Source of the DNA: Streptomyces sp. MBT53
Lineage (GTDB): Bacteria; Actinomycetota; Actinomycetes; Streptomycetales; Streptomycetaceae
Length of the DNA: 64,000 bases
Assembly: GCF_016654115.1 (NCBI RefSeq)
Contig: NZ_JAEQAZ010000019.1
Coordinates: 1 to 64,000 of the forward strand
Direction: 5' to 3'
Every line of letters starts with the position of its first letter. The first letter of the stretch is position 1. A program made the translations under genes and the position numbers. Positions 7,412 to 16,196 of this stretch are shown here, piece by piece. The notes under the pieces are model-generated. The model made no database searches. It worked only from the letters and a program-made list of their open reading frames with translations, and was not told the DNA's origin.

Positions 7412-9286
7412 TCAGCTCGCGGCGGCCGTCAGCGCCCCGAGCGCACTGGCCTGGGTCCGCCAGTCGGTCTGGTTCGGGCTGGTGCCCGCCCAGCGTTCAC
7501 CGAGCGCGTTGAGGTTGGACCGGTCCTGCGCCCACAGCGTGTCGGCCTGTTTCTGGATGTAGGCGCGGTAGGTGCTGGAGCCGGTCACGTTCGCGAGGTC
7601 GGCGAAGTTCCGCATGAAGATGCCCTTGAACTGCTTCTGGTTGTCGTCGCAGGACGCCGAGCCGACGTCGCAGGACTCGGTGAGCACCCCGCCGACGGTC
7701 AGCTGCGAGCTGCTGATCGCGGCGTTCGCCAGGGTCCGCGCGGTGGTCAGGAACGAACTGTCCCCGGTCGTCCTCCACAGCTCGGTGAAGCCGCCGATGG
7801 CCAGTCCCTGGTTGTAACTCCACACGGTGGAGCCGTTGTTGGCGCAGGACGAGGACAGCCCGTCGTTGACAAGACCCGAGGAGTTGATCATCCCGCTCGC
7901 CTTGTACCAGGCGGCCGAGGTCTTCGCCCGCTGCAGCCACACGGTGTCACCCGCGATGCGTTGGTGCAGCGCGGTCGTCAGCCACAGGTACTGCCCGTTG
8001 GTCACCGCGTTCTTGTAGGTCTTCTCCCGGTCCCACCACACACCGCCGCCGCAGGTGCCGGTGTCCCAGTACTGCTGCACGTAATTGGCGATGGTGACGG
8101 CCTCGTTGAGATAGCGCGCGTCGTGCGTGTAGTCGTACGCGTCGATCCACGCGATCGCCCACCAGCCCGAGTCGTCGATGGACCGGCTGACGAAGTCCCC
8201 CTCGATCGCGTCCGAACTGCGCGTTCCGGCCGGGAAGACGCCCTTGTTCTGGTCGAAGGTGCGGGCGATGATCCAGTCGTAGTCGTGCGTGCCGGTGGTC
8301 TTCGCGAAGTCGATGACGGAGGTGAGGGTGGCCGCCGAGTTCCACCAACTGCTGGGCCACCAGCCGTTGTAGGGGTCGTACGACGTCATCAGCGCGTCCG
8401 CCGCCGCGCGCGCCCGGGTCGGCACGGGCCGGTACCACGCGGTGCAGCTGCCCTCGTTGTGGCTCGCCTCCCGGCCGCAGGCGCGGACCGCGCCGCCGTA
8501 GAGGAGACCGCGCGGATCGCGGGTGGCGTACATCGTGGTGCGGGTGGTGATGGCCCCGGACGGGGTGCTGGTACGGCCGAGGGAGGAGCCGTCCGGCCAG
8601 GTCGTGCCACCGTCCCAGGACCGGTCCAACCAGATCTCGTCACCGGGGCCGCCCGTGTCGATGCTTCCCCAGGCCGTCGCGTTCTTCTGGTCCACGTGCA
8701 GCCGGATCGTGCGGCCGTACAGGCTGGTCGACGGCACCGGCTGGTCGTCGCCCGCCGCCTGGCCCGCGCCCGTGCCGTCGCAGAGGGTGTCGCAGACGGT
8801 GGGGTAGACCCAGTTCGTGCAGCCCACGCCGGCCGCGTCGCCGCAGGCCCGGACCAGGCCGCGCCTGTGGTTGCGCGGGTCGGTGATGTTGTACATCAGC
8901 GTCCTGGTACCGGTCCAGGTGCTCGGGATGCTCGCCTTGCCGAGCAGTCCGTCCCAGGTGGCGCCGCCGTCCCAGGACCGGTCCAACCAGACCGCGTCAC
9001 CGGTCGAGCCGTTGTCGATACTGGCCCACGCCATGTCGTCCGCGTCGGAGACATGGAGCTGCACACGCCGGCCGTTGAGCGTCTTGTCCGGGACTGGAAA
9101 CGTTTCCTGCTTTGCCTGCGAAGGGTCCAGCGTGTCGCAGGCCAGGACGCACACCTGCGTTGCGGCGGACGCCGGCGTCGCGGCCGGGACGAGCGCCACG
9201 AACGCCAGGGCGGCCGTCAGGGGAAAGCTCAGGAGAAAGCTGAGGAACCGTGGTCTGACAACGATGTCGAAGCCATGGAGGGACAC
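7412..9286 (-). CDS. Secreted GH76 alpha-1,6-mannanase with two N-terminal repeat domains
   Basis: This is a 624-residue exported enzyme. The Sec signal covers about residues 1-41 (cleavage near PASA). Two tandem domains of about 120 residues follow (about 45-165 and 166-288), each with WLDRSWDGG and a closing cysteine-containing RACG motif, possibly sugar-binding. The catalytic (alpha/alpha)6 barrel starts near 292. The GH76 Asp-Asp pair is D371-D372 in SIDDSGWWAIAWIDAYD. GH76 enzymes cut alpha-1,6-mannan backbones of fungal and yeast cell walls. The start is GTG 9286, with GAGGCGAG upstream. It is divergent from the GH78-like gene, and both carry a similar 12-bp palindrome upstream. An unusual palindrome lies inside the coding region at 9097-9108. 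Confidence 0.9.
   Translation of the reverse strand: MSLHGFDIVVRPRFLSFLLSFPLTAALAFVALVPAATPASAATQVCVLACDTLDPSQAKQETFPVPDKTLNGRRVQLHVSDADDMAWASIDNGSTGDAVWLDRSWDGGATWDGLLGKASIPSTWTGTRTLMYNITDPRNHRRGLVRACGDAAGVGCTNWVYPTVCDTLCDGTGAGQAAGDDQPVPSTSLYGRTIRLHVDQKNATAWGSIDTGGPGDEIWLDRSWDGGTTWPDGSSLGRTSTPSGAITTRTTMYATRDPRGLLYGGAVRACGREASHNEGSCTAWYRPVPTRARAAADALMTSYDPYNGWWPSSWWNSAATLTSVIDFAKTTGTHDYDWIIARTFDQNKGVFPAGTRSSDAIEGDFVSRSIDDSGWWAIAWIDAYDYTHDARYLNEAVTIANYVQQYWDTGTCGGGVWWDREKTYKNAVTNGQYLWLTTALHQRIAGDTVWLQRAKTSAAWYKASGMINSSGLVNDGLSSSCANNGSTVWSYNQGLAIGGFTELWRTTGDSSFLTTARTLANAAISSSQLTVGGVLTESCDVGSASCDDNQKQFKGIFMRNFADLANVTGSSTYRAYIQKQADTLWAQDRSNLNALGERWAGTSPNQTDWRTQASALGALTAAAS
9097..9108. promoter_or_regulatory. 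Intragenic LacI-type palindrome in the GH76 gene
   Basis: GGAAACGTTTCC is a perfect 12-bp palindrome about 180 bp inside the GH76 gene, just after the signal-peptide region. It uses a TTT codon, rare in such high-GC DNA. The ACGT-centred form is typical of LacI/CcpA-family operators. Binding is an inference. Confidence 0.35.
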
Positions 9287-9326
9287 CGGAAACTCGCCTC
9301 GATTTCACGATGGGGGACGCCGGGTG

Positions 9327-9338
9327 TGAATGGATTCA
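9327..9338. promoter_or_regulatory. Candidate operator 1 of the GH76/GH78 divergent pair
   Basis: TGAATGGATTCA sits 41 bp upstream of the GH76 start. It differs by one central base from the perfect palindrome near the divergent gene at 9560, which suggests one regulator binds both. Confidence 0.45.
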
Positions 9339-9559
9339 GCTCTGGATCAAAGGTCCATACCTCTACCCGTACTCGACGCAGTGAACCGGCTTGGTGCGAC
9401 CCTGTCAATGTCGTAAGGCGCGCTTTTTACCCGGGAGTTGAGGGTTGACGTGATGGGTTGACACTCGCTCTCCCGGCGCCCATCATCGGTGCGAACTTCG
9501 GCGAGTCATCTCGCGCACCCGTCGCTCCTCCAGCTCCAGGCTTCCGTATTCGATCCATT
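9339..9559. other. Divergent intergenic region between GH76 and GH78-like genes
   Basis: The 340-bp gap between the two secreted glycosidase genes holds no convincing gene. It contains two TTGAC-type boxes around 9443 and 9456 (GGGTTGACGTGATGGGTTGACAC), a direct repeat of GGGTTGAC spaced 13 bp apart. This may be a -35 element or an activator site for the plus-strand gene. Confidence 0.35.
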
Positions 9560-9571
9560 TGAATCGATTCA
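9560..9571. promoter_or_regulatory. Candidate operator 2 of the GH76/GH78 divergent pair
   Basis: TGAATCGATTCA is a perfect 12-bp palindrome 55 bp upstream of the GH78-like start, embedded in a locally AT-rich stretch. Its near copy lies at 9327, beside the GH76 start. Confidence 0.5.
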
Positions 9572-9626
9572 CTTGCCTGGTTGTCCAGTTGAGCGGCTGG
9601 TTCCCCCACCGATCCGGGAGGCACTC

Positions 9627-12518
9627 ATGCGCCGTCGCAGGCCAGCGCTGAACCGAAAGCCCAGACCAGGGCGCCTAGTTGGGCTCACCGTGGTGGTGGC
9701 CGCCGCGCTGGCCGTGACCCCGGCCCTGTCGGCAGGGGCGGCGCCGACGGCAGCAACGACCGCAACGTCCGCGCCCAAGGCGGCACTTGACGCCGTGAAC
9801 TACTCGCCTACCTCGCGCACCCTCAAGCCGACCGCCGTCTACCGCACCGCCGGCAGCGTTGCGAATCCGACGAACGTGCTGAACGGGACGGCGACCCGGA
9901 TCTCCGGTTCGCAGTCGGCCGTCACGCTCGACTTCGGGAAGGAGGTCGGTGGCTTGGTAACGTTGTCATTCGGCAGCACCAGCTCCAGCGGCCAACGCGT
10001 CGGCCTGGCCTTCAGCGAGTCGTCCCTGTACGTGGGCAACAACAGCGACCGCAGCAGTGGCCGCGACGGCGAGGACGGCGCCCTCTACGCCACGCCCTCG
10101 GCCAACGGCACCTACACCGTGCCCACCGCCCAACTGCGGGGCGGCTTCCGCTACTTGACGGTCTTCCTGGACAGCTCGGGCTGGGTGGACCTCAACGGTG
10201 TCAGCCTCAACTTCACCGCGGCGCCGGGGAAGTCCAACCCGGCCGACTACGCCAACTACTTCACCTCCAGCGACGAGTTGCTCAACCGCATCTGGTACGC
10301 CGGGGCGTACACCGTGCAGTTGAACACGATCGCCTCCAACCAGGGCCGTGCCTGGCCGCCGCCCTCCTCCGCGTGGGACAACAGCGCCACCGTGGGTGTG
10401 GGGGACTCCGTGCTGGTCGACGGTGCGAAGCGCGACCGTACGGTGTGGCCCGGCGACATGGGCATCGCCGTCCCCACGCAGTACGCGTACTCGAACGACC
10501 TCACCTCGACCCGCAACGCGCTCACCACGATGTACAACGCGCAGTCGTCGGCGGGTGAAATCCCTTGGTCCGGGCCGCCGTTCAACCTCACCGGCTCGGA
10601 CACGTACCACACCTGGACCCTGCTGGGGACGTCCACGTACTACACGTACACCGGCGACCGGTCGTGGTTGGACTCCGAATGGTCCAACTACAAGCGGGGG
10701 ATGGCCTTCATCACCAACAAGATCGACGGCAACAACCTGCTCAACGTGACCCGCACCCAGGACTGGGCCCGGGTCGGCCAGGGCGGCGAGAACATCTCCG
10801 CCAACGCGCTGCTGTACGGCGCGCTCAGGGGCGGCGCGAGCCTAGCCACCGTCGAGGGCGACAGCGCGCTCGCCGCTAGCTGGAACAGCAAGGCCGACGC
10901 CATCAAGGCCGCGGCCAACTCCCGTCTGTGGGACGCCTCGAAGGGCATGTACAAGGACAACCCGACCAGCGGCCTCTACCCGCAGGACGGCAACTCCCTT
11001 GCCGTCTGGTACGGGTTGAGCGACTCCGCGGCCAAGTCGAAGAGCATCGTCGCGGGGCTCGGCAACAACTGGGGCATCTACGGCCCGACCACGCCCGAAT
11101 GGGGCGGCAACGTCTCGCCGTTCGCCGGCGGCATGGAGCTGAACGCGCGCTTCACCGCCAACGACGACTACACCGCCCTGGACCAGATCCGCCGCACCTG
11201 GGGCCACATGCTCGACAGCGACATCGGCACCAAGAGCACGTTCTGGGAGGGCATCCAGTCCGACGGCGGCCTCGCGTACGGCGGTTCGTTCATGAGCCTG
11301 GCCCACGGCTGGTCCACCGCGCCCACCTCGACGCTCACCTTCGACGTGCTCGGCACCGCGCCCGAGTCGGCGACCGGCGCGTACCGCTTCGTCCCGCACC
11401 CCGGCGACCTGACCAGTGCGCAGGGCCGCATCACCATGCCCCAGGGCGCGATCAACGCCTCCTGGTCCCGCAATCCGTCGGCCGGTACCTACTCGGCCAC
11501 CCTCTCCAGTCCGTCCGGCAGCACCGGCCGGATCGGCGTCCCGAAGCTCGGCGGCAACATCACGGTGACCGCGAACGGCGCGACCGTCTGGAGCAACGGA
11601 ACCTTCACGCCCACCTCCGGCATCACCGGCGGCAGCCAGGACGACACCTACGTCTACCTCACCGGCGTAGCCCCCGGCAGCTACACCGTCTCCGCCACCG
11701 GCCTCGGCAACCCGGCACCACCCACCGAACCCGGCACCGGCGCCCTGCGCGCGGGCTACACCCGGTGCGCGGGCGAGGGCGGCACCTGCTCCTTCAGCGG
11801 TACCCGCTCGGTCGCCTACGGTGCCGGGACGTACACGTACAAGACCGTGACCAGCAGCACCGCCTGCTCCAACGACTCCTTCGGCGGCGATCCGGCCGCG
11901 AACCTCGTCAAGTCCTGCTACGTCGCCGACGCGGGCGGCCCGCCCGGCTACACCGCCTGCGCGGCCGAGGGTGGCACCTGCTCCGTGCCCGGCTACAACC
12001 GTGACGTCGCCTACGGAGCCAACGGCAACTTCGTCCACCAGGTCACCAACGGCTCCGTCGACTGCTCCAACGCCCACTTCGGCGATCCCATCGACGGCGT
12101 CGCCAAGTCCTGCTATCTGCCGCCCGCGGGTGCCCCTGCCGGTGGCTGGGCGAAGTGCGCGGATCAGAACGGGACTTGTGCGGCGGTGGCGGGACAGCCG
12201 GTGATGTACGGCGCCTACGGGGCGTTCACCACGGCCACCGCGACCGGCGACACGGCGTGCACCGACGCGACGTTCGGCGACCCCATCTCCGGGGAGTCCA
12301 AGGCCTGTTACACCGCGACCGGCGGCCCGGTCGGCTACGCCGCCAACTGCTCGGCGGAAGGCGGCACTTGTGCCTTCAGCGGACAGCAGACCGTCGCCTA
12401 CGGCGCCCGGGGCCGCTTCCTCTACAAGACCTTCAGCGGCGGTACGAACTGCACGACAGCGGCCTTCGGTTCCGACCCGCTCCCGAACGTGAGCAAGTCC
12501 TGCTACCTCACGTCCTGA
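9627..12518 (+). CDS. Secreted six-hairpin glycosidase (GH78-like) with four cysteine-rich C-terminal repeats
   Basis: This is a 963-residue exported protein. ATG 9627 is preceded by GGGAGG six bases upstream, with an arginine-rich signal to about residue 38. Residues 45-200 form a beta domain. Residues 210-600 form the (alpha/alpha)6 domain with the GH78-family signature VDGAKRDRTVWPGDMG and TYHTWTLLG. A beta-sandwich tail follows. From about residue 708 four repeats of about 63 residues occur, each with C-x-x-(E/Q)-(G/N)-G-T-C, YGA, a third Cys, FGDP or FGxDP, and KSCY. The repeats resemble carbohydrate-binding appendages of actinobacterial glycosidases. Alpha-L-rhamnosidase activity is the family default, not proven. 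Its GH76 partner suggests a shared polysaccharide target. Confidence 0.85.
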   Translation: MRRRRPALNRKPRPGRLVGLTVVVAAALAVTPALSAGAAPTAATTATSAPKAALDAVNYSPTSRTLKPTAVYRTAGSVANPTNVLNGTATRISGSQSAVTLDFGKEVGGLVTLSFGSTSSSGQRVGLAFSESSLYVGNNSDRSSGRDGEDGALYATPSANGTYTVPTAQLRGGFRYLTVFLDSSGWVDLNGVSLNFTAAPGKSNPADYANYFTSSDELLNRIWYAGAYTVQLNTIASNQGRAWPPPSSAWDNSATVGVGDSVLVDGAKRDRTVWPGDMGIAVPTQYAYSNDLTSTRNALTTMYNAQSSAGEIPWSGPPFNLTGSDTYHTWTLLGTSTYYTYTGDRSWLDSEWSNYKRGMAFITNKIDGNNLLNVTRTQDWARVGQGGENISANALLYGALRGGASLATVEGDSALAASWNSKADAIKAAANSRLWDASKGMYKDNPTSGLYPQDGNSLAVWYGLSDSAAKSKSIVAGLGNNWGIYGPTTPEWGGNVSPFAGGMELNARFTANDDYTALDQIRRTWGHMLDSDIGTKSTFWEGIQSDGGLAYGGSFMSLAHGWSTAPTSTLTFDVLGTAPESATGAYRFVPHPGDLTSAQGRITMPQGAINASWSRNPSAGTYSATLSSPSGSTGRIGVPKLGGNITVTANGATVWSNGTFTPTSGITGGSQDDTYVYLTGVAPGSYTVSATGLGNPAPPTEPGTGALRAGYTRCAGEGGTCSFSGTRSVAYGAGTYTYKTVTSSTACSNDSFGGDPAANLVKSCYVADAGGPPGYTACAAEGGTCSVPGYNRDVAYGANGNFVHQVTNGSVDCSNAHFGDPIDGVAKSCYLPPAGAPAGGWAKCADQNGTCAAVAGQPVMYGAYGAFTTATATGDTACTDATFGDPISGESKACYTATGGPVGYAANCSAEGGTCAFSGQQTVAYGARGRFLYKTFSGGTNCTTAAFGSDPLPNVSKSCYLTS

Positions 12519-12532
12519 GCGGCCCGACACCT

Positions 12533-12571
12533 CCGGCGGCCCCCGCCTCTCCGCGCGTCGGGGGCCGCCGG
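12533..12571. terminator. Bidirectional hairpin terminator
   Basis: A perfect 13-bp stem, CCGGCGGCCCCCG at 12533-12545 pairing with 12559-12571, has a 13-base loop. It lies 15 bp after the GH78-like stop and abuts the stop of the convergent small gene, so it can end transcription both ways. Confidence 0.8.
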
Positions 12572-12572
12572 A

Positions 12573-12908
12573 TCACTCCGGATGCGCCACCGCCTCCTTC
12601 TGGAGCTGCACCGCCGCCAACAGGCTCAGCCCCGGCTCCGCCTGCCGCAGCGCCCGCACCGCCGCGACCGAGTCGAGGTCCCCGGTGAAGCCGGCCGCGG
12701 TCAGCCGGGACCGGACCCAACGAGCCCGCAGCCGGCCTTCGTCGGCAGCGGCGGTGGACTCGACGAGCGCGATGGACCGTTCCAGGCCGGGCCGTTCCTC
12801 GGGCGAGGCCTCGGCCAGTGCCTGACGCAGGGCCGCCGTGATCACGTCCGAGTCCCGGACGGTCAGCACGAAGGTGTTCTTCTTGCCCAGTCCCGTGATT
12901 CCAGTCAT
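12573..12908 (-). CDS. Small hypothetical protein
   Basis: I do not recognise this protein of 111 residues. It is rich in Ala, Arg and Leu and probably largely helical (DSDVITAALRQALAEASPEE near the start), with no signal or membrane segment. ATG 12908 is preferred, with a weak GGG upstream; an in-frame ATG at 12929 would add seven residues. It stands alone between the GH78-like terminator and the GH9 operon. Codon use is typical of the genome, which supports it as a real gene. Confidence 0.55.
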   Translation of the reverse strand: MTGITGLGKKNTFVLTVRDSDVITAALRQALAEASPEERPGLERSIALVESTAAADEGRLRARWVRSRLTAAGFTGDLDSVAAVRALRQAEPGLSLLAAVQLQKEAVAHPE

Positions 12909-12960
12909 GGGGCCCAGCTTGACGATCATGTTCCGTGCGGGCCAAGCGACTTGAGGAGAT

Positions 12961-14910
12961 TCAGAGGGTCGGCTGCTGGTCCTCCTCGTCCTGCGCCGTC
13001 AGGGCGAAGGCCAGCAGGGCCGTCGTGGTGAAGTCCAGCGAGGGCTCCACCGTCTGCCAGGCGCCCACGTCGTCCACGTACCGCGAACCCTTGCCGTCGA
13101 AATCGGTCCAGGCTCCCGACGGCGGACCGGCGGTGCACTTCTTCATGGTCGGGAAGCCGTTCAAGTCGGTGAGTTTGTCTGCCGCGTTGGGGCCGTTGAC
13201 CACCGCGCCGCGCAGGATCGAGCCCTTGCCGTCGAGGCTGCCGCGCAGGTTGGCCAACTGGTGTTCCGGGCAGTGCGGATACACCTCACCCGCGCCGATC
13301 ATGAAGCTGGTGCCCCAGGGGTTGGCGCCGAGCGCCCAGCCCCGCTGCCTGCCCGCGAAGGCCGCGAAGCGGGTGTCCCCGGTGGCCTTGGCATAGAGCT
13401 GAGCGGTGGCCACCAGCCCGAACGTGTGCGGTACGGCGTCGAAGTCGTCGTAGACCGCGCCCGCGCCGAACGGATCGTGCCCGGCGCGCTCGACCCCGTC
13501 CTCCAACTGTCGCCGCAGATCCTTGTACAAGTCCTCGGCACCGACACCGTTGCTGCGGTCGCCGTCCAGCGCTGTGGCCAGGTCGACATGGGCCAGCGCG
13601 CTGACGTCCGCGACGTTGAGGGTGCCCTTGACGTCGGAGTCCAGATAGGCACGGGACCAGTGAGCCGCGTCGGCCGTCCAGTCGCCCTCCCGGTCGTCCC
13701 CCAACTCCCTCGCGGCCAGCGCCAGTTCGGCACCGGCGAACTCCAGGTCGTCCTGCCAGGAGTCCTCCGGGTAGAAGCCGCTGGGGAACGCGGTGACGAG
13801 CGGCTTGTCGGGGTCCGGGTCGGTGTCGGCCCGGTCGTAGACGGCGGCGGCCTTCTCCAGCCACTCCCGGGCCAGGTCAGGGTCGGTGTCGGCCGTGCGC
13901 TGCGCCGCGAGGGCGAAGACCGCCGCCACCCGTCCCGCCAGACTCGGCGTGATCGGCTCGCCCGGCGCGTTGGACCGGAACACCGGCCGGTGCTTGATCG
14001 TGTAGTCCGGGTCGCCGGGCGACACATCGAGCCGGTCGTCGGCCTCCGGCAGCCGCCACACGTCGTGGTCCGTGCGCACGTTGTCGTTGCCCGCGCCGAT
14101 GCCGACCTGGGCGTAGAGCGTTCCACTGTCCCCGTCCCACATCCGGTCCAGCCAGGACAGACCGTGGTCGGCCTCGGCGGACAGTGCGGGCATGGGGGTC
14201 GGCAAGTCCCGTTCGGCGAGCAGGAGTTCGGCGGTGGAGTAGGAGGTGGTGCCGGTGAACTTCAGGAAGTCGCCCGCGTCGAACCAGCCGCCAGAGGCGT
14301 CGACCGTGTCACCGGTCGGGGTCAGATGCTCGTCGAGCAGTTCCTCGCCCGCCTCGTCGTAGTGCGGGTCGGCGTAGACGGCCGCGTGCTCGTCGGCGAG
14401 ATGGGACGGGCCGTGCTTGAGGAGTCCGGGCAGTACGTCGGCTCCGTCGCGCTGGGCCTGGAGGAAGCGGACGTTGTCCCGGACCAACGGGGTCATCAGC
14501 TCGCCCGCGTCGGCGATCCGGAAGGCGGGGGAGCGGCCGACAGCGGTGCCGGAAAGGACGATGCGGTAGGTGCCGGGGGTGTTCAGCGCGGAGAGGTCGA
14601 CGGTGCGCACGGACGGGAACTTGGCGTTCCAGCGGCCGGTGACGGCACCGAGCCGACCCGCCGTGACCACCTTGTCCTTGTCTTTCGCGTCGACGACCTT
14701 GAAGCGGGCCCCCGCGAGCGCCTTGGTCGGCCCCATGACGTAGGCCTGCTTTGTCTCGCCGCGCACATAGCCGACCTGGTCGACCCGGACGACCGCCTCG
14801 GCGGCGGGCGGCGCGCTCGTCGTGTCGTACACATTGAGGGCGACGAGTACGGCGCCGAGGGCCGTGGCGGAGGTGCCGACCAGCAGTACGGGGCTGCGCA
14901 GTGCGTTCAT
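12961..14910 (-). CDS. Membrane-anchored GH9 endoglucanase-like glycosidase
   Basis: This is a 649-residue protein. One hydrophobic N-terminal segment (residues 8-27) lacks an obvious cleavage site, so it may be anchored facing outside. Residues 38-133 form the CelD_N immunoglobulin-like domain (RVDQVGYVRGETKQAYV). The GH9 (alpha/alpha)6 domain follows. The catalytic base region is GGWFDAGDFLKF with D211 and D214, and the proton donor is expected at E622 in TVEPSLDFTTTAL. GH9 enzymes cut beta-1,4-glucan and related chains. Its ATG overlaps the sensor-kinase stop as ATGA (14907-14910), tying its translation to the two-component system, which is unusual for a polysaccharidase. Confidence 0.85.
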   Translation of the reverse strand: MNALRSPVLLVGTSATALGAVLVALNVYDTTSAPPAAEAVVRVDQVGYVRGETKQAYVMGPTKALAGARFKVVDAKDKDKVVTAGRLGAVTGRWNAKFPSVRTVDLSALNTPGTYRIVLSGTAVGRSPAFRIADAGELMTPLVRDNVRFLQAQRDGADVLPGLLKHGPSHLADEHAAVYADPHYDEAGEELLDEHLTPTGDTVDASGGWFDAGDFLKFTGTTSYSTAELLLAERDLPTPMPALSAEADHGLSWLDRMWDGDSGTLYAQVGIGAGNDNVRTDHDVWRLPEADDRLDVSPGDPDYTIKHRPVFRSNAPGEPITPSLAGRVAAVFALAAQRTADTDPDLAREWLEKAAAVYDRADTDPDPDKPLVTAFPSGFYPEDSWQDDLEFAGAELALAARELGDDREGDWTADAAHWSRAYLDSDVKGTLNVADVSALAHVDLATALDGDRSNGVGAEDLYKDLRRQLEDGVERAGHDPFGAGAVYDDFDAVPHTFGLVATAQLYAKATGDTRFAAFAGRQRGWALGANPWGTSFMIGAGEVYPHCPEHQLANLRGSLDGKGSILRGAVVNGPNAADKLTDLNGFPTMKKCTAGPPSGAWTDFDGKGSRYVDDVGAWQTVEPSLDFTTTALLAFALTAQDEEDQQPTL

Positions 14911-16196
14911 GCGCCCACGGTGCCGGGGCCTTCATGAGATGACGATGAGGATGCCCGGGGCGGGTCCTCCGGCAGTCGGAGTTCGGCGAGCAGGCCGCCG
15001 CCGGGAGCGTCTGTGAGGCGGGCGGTGCCGTGGTGCAGACCGGCGACCCAGCGGACGATGGCGAGGCCCGCGCCCGTGCCTGGACCGGTCCCGGTGACCC
15101 CGCGTGCGAACACGCGCTCCCGGTCCGCGAGCGGTACGCCGTCCCCGTGGTCGCGGACCGTGACCAGCCCCGGCGTGACGCCGACCTCCACCGGCGAACC
15201 GGCCGGGCCGCCATGCCGCTGGGCGTTCTCCACCAGGTTCCGTACCGCCTGCGCCAGCAGGTCGGGATCGCCGCGCACCACCACCGGCTCGGCCGTCACC
15301 GTCACGCCCTGGTGGTCCGGCAACTCCTCGACCGTGGTCTCCACCAACTGATCGAGCCGCAACGGCACCAGCTCGACCCGCTGCGCCCCGGACTCCAGCC
15401 GCGCCCTGGCGAGCAGCCCGGTGACCAGCCGACTCAGCCGGTCGACGAGCCGTAGCGCCTCGTCGGAGGACCCGTTCCGCTCCACGACCAGCCGCAGCGT
15501 CGCCAGCGGCGTCCGCAGCTCGTGCGCCGCCTCGGCCAGGAACTGCTCCTGCCGGCCGAGCCCGCGCAGCGCGGGACGAATGGCCCGCCCGGACAGCAGA
15601 TGTCCTACGGCCGCCGCGCAGCAGACCAGCGCTGTGCAGCCGAGGGCCAGCCAGCGCACGAGGAGGTCGTGATCGTGTTCGCTGCGCGCCAGTTCCGTGC
15701 CGACGAGTACCGCCGCCCCGATCCGGTCCCCGTCCCAGACCGGAGCCGCCGCCCACCGCAGCCGCCCGCCCTTGGCGGCGGAAGCGCTGACTTGGACCGT
15801 TCCCTGCTCGTCCAGGACGCTGTGCCAGACCTCGTCCAACTGGTCCGCGTCGGGCAGCGCCGACCGTCCGGGTACGACGTTCCGTACGGTCGGCGTCTTC
15901 CCCGGCGCCGCCTGCAACACCGCCAACACCTGTGCGCCCTGGGCGAGTTCGTCCTCGCGCAGCGGTTCCAGATGCAGCACACCCGCGTCGAACCAGACCG
16001 CCCGCGACAGTCCCGCCGCGCGGCTGCCGACCTCGTGGTCGAGGCCGGAGCGGCGGGAGGCGGCGTCGATACGGATCGCGACCACGGCGAGTACGACGAG
16101 ACAGGCGGCCGTCGTCGAGGCGAACAGGAGGGTCATCAGCCGGCGGGTGCGCCGCAGCCGGGCCACGGCGGGCGAGGTCGGGTCGATGCGCTTCAC
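14907..16196 (-). CDS. Sensor histidine kinase coupled to GH9
   Basis: This is a 429-residue inner-membrane kinase. The first membrane segment is at about residues 20-42, an extracytoplasmic sensor spans about 43-175, and the second segment is near 176-198. The H-box is AAHELRTPLATLRLV, the N-box NLVENAQRHGG, and the G-box VRDHGDGVP then GTGAGLAIVRW. No clear HAMP domain is seen. It overlaps the response-regulator gene by four bases and the GH9 gene by four bases, so the three make one unit. The signal is unknown; a cell-wall or glucan-related cue is a guess from the GH9 partner. Confidence 0.9.
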   Translation of the reverse strand: MKRIDPTSPAVARLRRTRRLMTLLFASTTAACLVVLAVVAIRIDAASRRSGLDHEVGSRAAGLSRAVWFDAGVLHLEPLREDELAQGAQVLAVLQAAPGKTPTVRNVVPGRSALPDADQLDEVWHSVLDEQGTVQVSASAAKGGRLRWAAAPVWDGDRIGAAVLVGTELARSEHDHDLLVRWLALGCTALVCCAAAVGHLLSGRAIRPALRGLGRQEQFLAEAAHELRTPLATLRLVVERNGSSDEALRLVDRLSRLVTGLLARARLESGAQRVELVPLRLDQLVETTVEELPDHQGVTVTAEPVVVRGDPDLLAQAVRNLVENAQRHGGPAGSPVEVGVTPGLVTVRDHGDGVPLADRERVFARGVTGTGPGTGAGLAIVRWVAGLHHGTARLTDAPGGGLLAELRLPEDPPRASSSSSHEGPGTVGA

